A stretch of DNA of 17,458 nt from DSUN01 sp035527715 (GTDB lineage: Bacteria; Planctomycetota; PUPC01; DSUN01). The stretch covers positions 1 to 17,458 of the forward strand of contig DATKZY010000261.1 of NCBI GenBank assembly GCA_035527715.1. Direction: 5' to 3'. Position numbers and translations under genes: made by a program. The notes under the pieces were generated by a model. It saw nothing but the letters and a program-made list of their open reading frames with translations, was not told where the DNA came from and ran no database searches. Shown one piece after another: positions 14,870-17,458 of the stretch. Each line of letters starts with the position of its first letter. Positions within the stretch are counted from its first letter, which is position 1.

Positions 14870-16666
14870 ATGCACACGTTGCCCGGTCCGCGCATCCTGT
14901 GGGTTCTCGGGGCCGGCGTGTTCAGCGCCGTGCTGCTGCGCCTCGCTTACCCTGTGCCGGGCCTCTGGCCGCTGGCGTGGGTGGCGCTCGTGCCCTGGTT
15001 CGCGGCGCTGCGGGAGGGGAGCGGACGCCAGGCGCTCCTGGGCAGCCTGGTCATGGGCCTGCTGGCCGCCGGGATGGGGCTCTCGTGGCAGTCGCTCGTC
15101 ACGGTGCCGGGCTGGGCGGGGCTGACGCTCTACGTCGGCTCCTACTTCGTGCTCTTCGCGTGGCTGGTGCGGGCGGCGACACGGCGGCTGCGCGTGCCCT
15201 TCGTCGTGGCCGCGCCCGTGGTGTGGGTGGGGTGCGAGCACCTGCGGAGCTTCCTGATCACGGGCTTCCCCTGGCTGTTCCTGGGGCATACCCAGTTCCC
15301 GTTCACGGCGCTCGTGCAGGTCTCGGACCTCTTCGGCGCGTACGCGGTGAGCTTCGTCCTGGCGGCAGCGAATGCCTTCGTGGCCGACGCGGCGCTGGCT
15401 TGGTGGCGTGGCGAGGCGGCGTGGCGGCGCCTGGCCCGAGGGGCGGCCTTCGCGGGCGTCCTGACGGGCGGGGCGCTCGGCTACGGGGCGTGGCGGCTGG
15501 CGACCCTCGAGATCCACGAAGGCCCCCTCGTCGGCATCGTCCAGGGCAACGTGCCGCAGGACGTCAAGAACAAGCTCACGCTCGAGGCGATTGCCCAGAT
15601 CTTCCGCGAGCACGAGGCCCTGACGCTGCGGCTTCCGGCCCGGGCCGGCGGCCGGCCGCTGGACCTCGTCGTCTGGCCCGAGACGATGGTGCAGCTCCCG
15701 CTCAACCACGGCGAGTACCCGGTCGTGCGGGAGTACCGGGAGCGCATCGGCCGGCTTGCGCTCCTGCTGGGCTGCCCCATGCTCATCGGCGCGCACGCGG
15801 AGATTGGCCTCGACTTCGTCATCGAGGCGGATGCCGACGGCACGGTGCGAGCCGTCGCCGACGGCGAGATCACCACCGAGAGCCACGCCTATCCGCTCCC
15901 CCACTACCGCGACCCCGAGACGGGCACGGAGTGCACCCGCCGCATCCTCGTCCGCGAGGGCCAGCGTGTGAGCAAGGGCGACGCCCTGGCCGAGTACGAG
16001 AGCCTCGTGCACAACAGCTCCTACCTCTTCCGCCCCGGCAGCCTGCCCACGCGGGCCGACCGCTACGACAAGACCCACCTCGTCCCCTTCGGCGAGTACA
16101 TGCCCCTGGGCGGCACTCTCTGGTTCCTCCGCCAGGTCGTCCCGTATGGCAAGGGCTTCTCCCACGGCGAGCGGCTGGACCCGCTGCGAATCGGCGACAC
16201 CCGCTTCGGAGTCCTCATCTGCTTCGAGAGCGCCTTCCCGGGGATCTCGCGCGCCTACGTGGCGCCGCCCGACGGCGCGGGCGCCGACTTCCTCATCAAC
16301 ACCTCGAACGACGGCTGGTTCAAGGGCAGCCACGAGCTCGACCAGCACCTGGCCATTTGCGGCTTCCGCGCCATCGAGAACCGCATTGGCATCGTCCGCA
16401 GCGTCAACTCAGGCATCTCCGGCATCATTGACCCCGCGGGCCGCATCCGCGAGGTCGTCCACGACGACCGCGGCCGCACCAAGCTCGTCGCCGGCGTGGC
16501 CGTAGGACGCGTCCCGGTGCGTCGTGGCCTCACCTTCTACGCCCGGCACGGCGACCTGTTTGCCGGCGCGTGCCTCCTCTTCACCGCCGGCGTCTTCCTT
16601 GCCGCGCTGGGCGCGCGCCTGTTCGCCCGTCTGCGCCGCCGGCGCGCTGCCCCGTCCCCCAGTTGA
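14870..16666 (+). CDS. lnt: Apolipoprotein N-acyltransferase with an inserted barrel-like segment
   Basis: This 598-residue inner-membrane enzyme adds the third acyl chain to lipoproteins. Hydrophobic helices span about 8-210. The nitrilase-like catalytic domain follows (about 218-550), and one helix lies at about 563-585. The catalytic triad is visible as E271 (WPETM), K401 (YDKTHLVPFGEY) and C451 (CFESAFP). E. coli Lnt is about 512 residues with E267, K335 and C387. Here the Glu-to-Lys spacing is 130 instead of 68, while Lys-to-Cys is nearly the same (50 versus 52). The extra 62 or so residues (about 312-378) contain VREGQRVSKGDALAEYES and look like a small beta-barrel. The ATG at 14870 has only a weak ribosome binding site; a GTG at 14816 would add 18 residues. 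Confidence 0.94.
   Translation: MHTLPGPRILWVLGAGVFSAVLLRLAYPVPGLWPLAWVALVPWFAALREGSGRQALLGSLVMGLLAAGMGLSWQSLVTVPGWAGLTLYVGSYFVLFAWLVRAATRRLRVPFVVAAPVVWVGCEHLRSFLITGFPWLFLGHTQFPFTALVQVSDLFGAYAVSFVLAAANAFVADAALAWWRGEAAWRRLARGAAFAGVLTGGALGYGAWRLATLEIHEGPLVGIVQGNVPQDVKNKLTLEAIAQIFREHEALTLRLPARAGGRPLDLVVWPETMVQLPLNHGEYPVVREYRERIGRLALLLGCPMLIGAHAEIGLDFVIEADADGTVRAVADGEITTESHAYPLPHYRDPETGTECTRRILVREGQRVSKGDALAEYESLVHNSSYLFRPGSLPTRADRYDKTHLVPFGEYMPLGGTLWFLRQVVPYGKGFSHGERLDPLRIGDTRFGVLICFESAFPGISRAYVAPPDGAGADFLINTSNDGWFKGSHELDQHLAICGFRAIENRIGIVRSVNSGISGIIDPAGRIREVVHDDRGRTKLVAGVAVGRVPVRRGLTFYARHGDLFAGACLLFTAGVFLAALGARLFARLRRRRAAPSPS
15803..16003 (+). other. In-frame insertion in lnt resembling the RpoB sandwich-barrel segment
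   Basis: These codons encode about residues 312-378 of Lnt, between the end of one core strand (MLIGAHAE) and the next (HNSSYLF). The segment reads like a compact beta domain: ADADGTVRAVADGEI, then YPLPHY, then ILVREGQRVSKGDALAEYES. The last part has the V-x2-G-x2-V-x-K-G-D-x-L-A pattern shared by sandwich-barrel/biotinyl-lipoyl-like folds and by RNA polymerase beta. Boundaries are approximate. Confidence 0.6.
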
Positions 16667-16721
16667 TCCCCCGCGCCACGTCGCACACCCTGGCCAGAGG
16701 ATGATCGCGCCGCGCGCGACC

Positions 16722-16747
16722 GTCGCGCTTTCGCGCGAAAGCGCGAC
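16722..16747. repeat. Perfect 26-base palindrome, copy 1
   Basis: Arms GTCGCGCTTTC and GAAAGCGCGAC flank a central GCGC, and the whole 26 bases equal their own reverse complement. It lies in the 314-base gap between the convergent lnt and arsR-like genes (16667-16980), in which I see no credible gene. Both copies are preceded by ACC. Confidence 0.85.
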
Positions 16748-16942
16748 AATCGAACAGCCTACGCCACTGTCCCCGGAACAGCCGCACTGCATGCACGGGG
16801 CCCCGCTCTTGCTACGGACCAGCGGGCAGTCAGGAACGACTCCGACACCGGTTCATGGGTGAGTGCTTCATGCCGGGGCAAGCGAGTGGGGCGCGCTAAC
16901 TCAGCCGGGCGCTGTGAGGTCATGGTGGGCCGGGCGCGGACC

Positions 16943-16968
16943 GTCGCGCTTTCGCGCGAAAGCGCGAC
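16943..16968. repeat. Perfect 26-base palindrome, copy 2
   Basis: This is identical to the copy at 16722-16747, 221 bases further on, again preceded by ACC. It ends 12 bases past the stop of the ArsR-like gene. The hairpin would have an 11-base stem, but no U-run follows on either strand, so a standard intrinsic terminator is not indicated. Confidence 0.85.
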
Positions 16969-16980
16969 GATGCACAAAGG

Positions 16981-17313
16981 TCAACCCTGCTCCTGCGAGG
17001 CCACGCGCGATGCGTCCGCGTTGGTCTCTTCCACGAGGTCGCGGCATGCCTGCACCGCGCTCAACGCCCCCTTGTGAAGCCGGTCCCCCGCAGGGGACAG
17101 GCAGTAGACGACCCGGCGCCCCCGCGTCTCCGATTCCACGACGCGCCGCGCGGCCAGGTACTGCAAGTGGCGCGACACCCGCTTCCCGGGGCACCGCAGC
17201 GCCTGAGCCAACGCCCGAACGGGCAACGCCGAACGCGCGAGCAGGAAGAGAATCCGAAGACGCGTCCCATCTCCGAATGCCCGCAGGAACTTCGCAGCGT
17301 CCCGAGCGCGCAT
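16981..17313 (-). CDS. ArsR-family winged-helix transcription regulator
   Basis: This 110-residue DNA-binding protein has the ArsR fold. AFGDGTRLRILFLL (residues 12-25) is the signature helix, followed by VRALAQALRCPGKRVSRHLQYL (helix-turn-helix, about 32-53). The wing is at about 59-71 (VVESETRGRRVVYCL). Members usually repress and respond to metals or redox. A single Cys in the recognition region (C41) and Cys at about 70 and 89 do not form the classical CxC metal site, so the signal is unknown. I chose the ATG at 17311-17313 because AGGAGG lies 5-6 bases upstream; the GTG at 17319 is directly against that Shine-Dalgarno sequence. The regulated genes may lie beyond the right edge. Confidence 0.88.
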   Translation of the reverse strand: MRARDAAKFLRAFGDGTRLRILFLLARSALPVRALAQALRCPGKRVSRHLQYLAARRVVESETRGRRVVYCLSPAGDRLHKGALSAVQACRDLVEETNADASRVASQEQG

Positions 17314-17361
17314 AGCCACCTCCTCAGCAATGGTGCCTGGTCGTCAAGCAACCCGGGCTAC

Positions 17362-17390
17362 AGAATACCGTGAGGGGCATGGCAGGTCAA
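17362..17390 (-). promoter_or_regulatory. Sigma-70-type promoter of the arsR-like gene
   Basis: On the minus strand TTGACC (17385-17390) and TATTCT (17362-17367) are 17 bases apart, with 5 and 4 of 6 consensus matches. Transcription would begin near 17355, about 40 bases before the ATG. Confidence 0.6.
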
Positions 17391-17402
17391 GCCCGTGAGG
17401 AG

Positions 17403-17429
17403 GCGACCAACCCATTGTGGCATGGTCGC
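17403..17429. promoter_or_regulatory. Near-perfect inverted repeat upstream of arsR promoter (possible operator)
   Basis: GCGACCAACCCA (17403-17414) and TGGCATGGTCGC (17418-17429) are inverted with 10 of 12 pairs matching around a 3-base centre. It lies just upstream of the -35 box. ArsR-family repressors bind imperfect 12-2-12-like dyads, so it may be an operator for this gene or for a divergent gene to the right. It could also be an unrelated dyad. Confidence 0.4.
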
Positions 17430-17458
17430 GTCTCTCCTGGGCTTGGGTTGGACCGTCG

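Noticed and set aside
16722..16968. Intrinsic terminators for lnt and the arsR-like gene
   Set aside because: The palindromes can form strong hairpins, but no U-run follows either copy on either strand. I therefore list them as repeats of unknown role.
16759..16977. Small open frames across the 16667-16980 gap
   Set aside because: They run through both palindromes, have no supported ribosome binding site and show no protein-like pattern.

Overview
The window is a 17.5 kb stretch of very GC-rich bacterial DNA with dense genes and short gaps. The organism is Gram-negative: it encodes an apolipoprotein N-acyltransferase (Lnt) and a MurJ lipid II flippase. A DUF6807 ('PmoA-family') protein, a sigma-54 regulatory cassette and the GC content suggest Planctomycetota or a related lineage. 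That placement is an inference. No rRNA, tRNA, CRISPR array or transposase was seen.

Region 1 (1-6526, minus strand) is a tightly packed operon. Its order is stand-alone receiver protein, HydB-like Fe-S protein, HydG-like FAD/NAD(P) and [2Fe-2S] protein, shortened molybdopterin-oxidoreductase-like protein, four-cluster ferredoxin, NuoH-like membrane subunit, NuoB-like small subunit, NuoC-like subunit, and the first 31 codons of a NuoD-like large subunit that runs off the left edge. The small subunit has the CxxC arrangement of group 4 membrane-bound hydrogenases rather than the tandem CC of complex I. I read the set as a membrane energy-converting hydrogenase (or a related complex without nickel) joined to an NAD(P)H- or ferredoxin-linked soluble arm. 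A close match to a sigma-54 promoter precedes the operon.

Region 2 (6737-9407, minus strand) encodes a NtrB-like histidine kinase followed by a full NtrC-type sigma-54 activator. The kinase/activator pair therefore sits directly upstream of the sigma-54 promoter of the redox operon, which looks like a complete local signalling-to-respiration cassette. A sigma-70-like promoter for the pair overlaps the murJ stop codon.

Region 3 (9404-14716) holds a MurJ flippase with an N-terminal FHA domain (minus), a secreted DUF6807 protein (plus), a thioredoxin/TlpA-like protein with a helical repeat tail (minus), and a small VirB11/PilT-like P-loop ATPase (minus).

Region 4 (14749-17458) holds Lnt (plus) and an ArsR-family regulator (minus). 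Lnt has an insertion of about 62 residues between its catalytic Glu and Lys that resembles part of RNA polymerase beta. The ATPase and Lnt genes diverge from two promoters whose -35 boxes are one base apart.

Both convergent gaps (12491-12807 and 16667-16980) hold perfect palindromes and no gene. The first has six copies of a 14-base unit forming two hairpins. The second has two identical 26-base palindromes. The most notable points are the sigma-54-driven redox operon, the FHA-MurJ fusion, the RpoB-like insertion in Lnt, and the palindrome families confined to convergent gaps.
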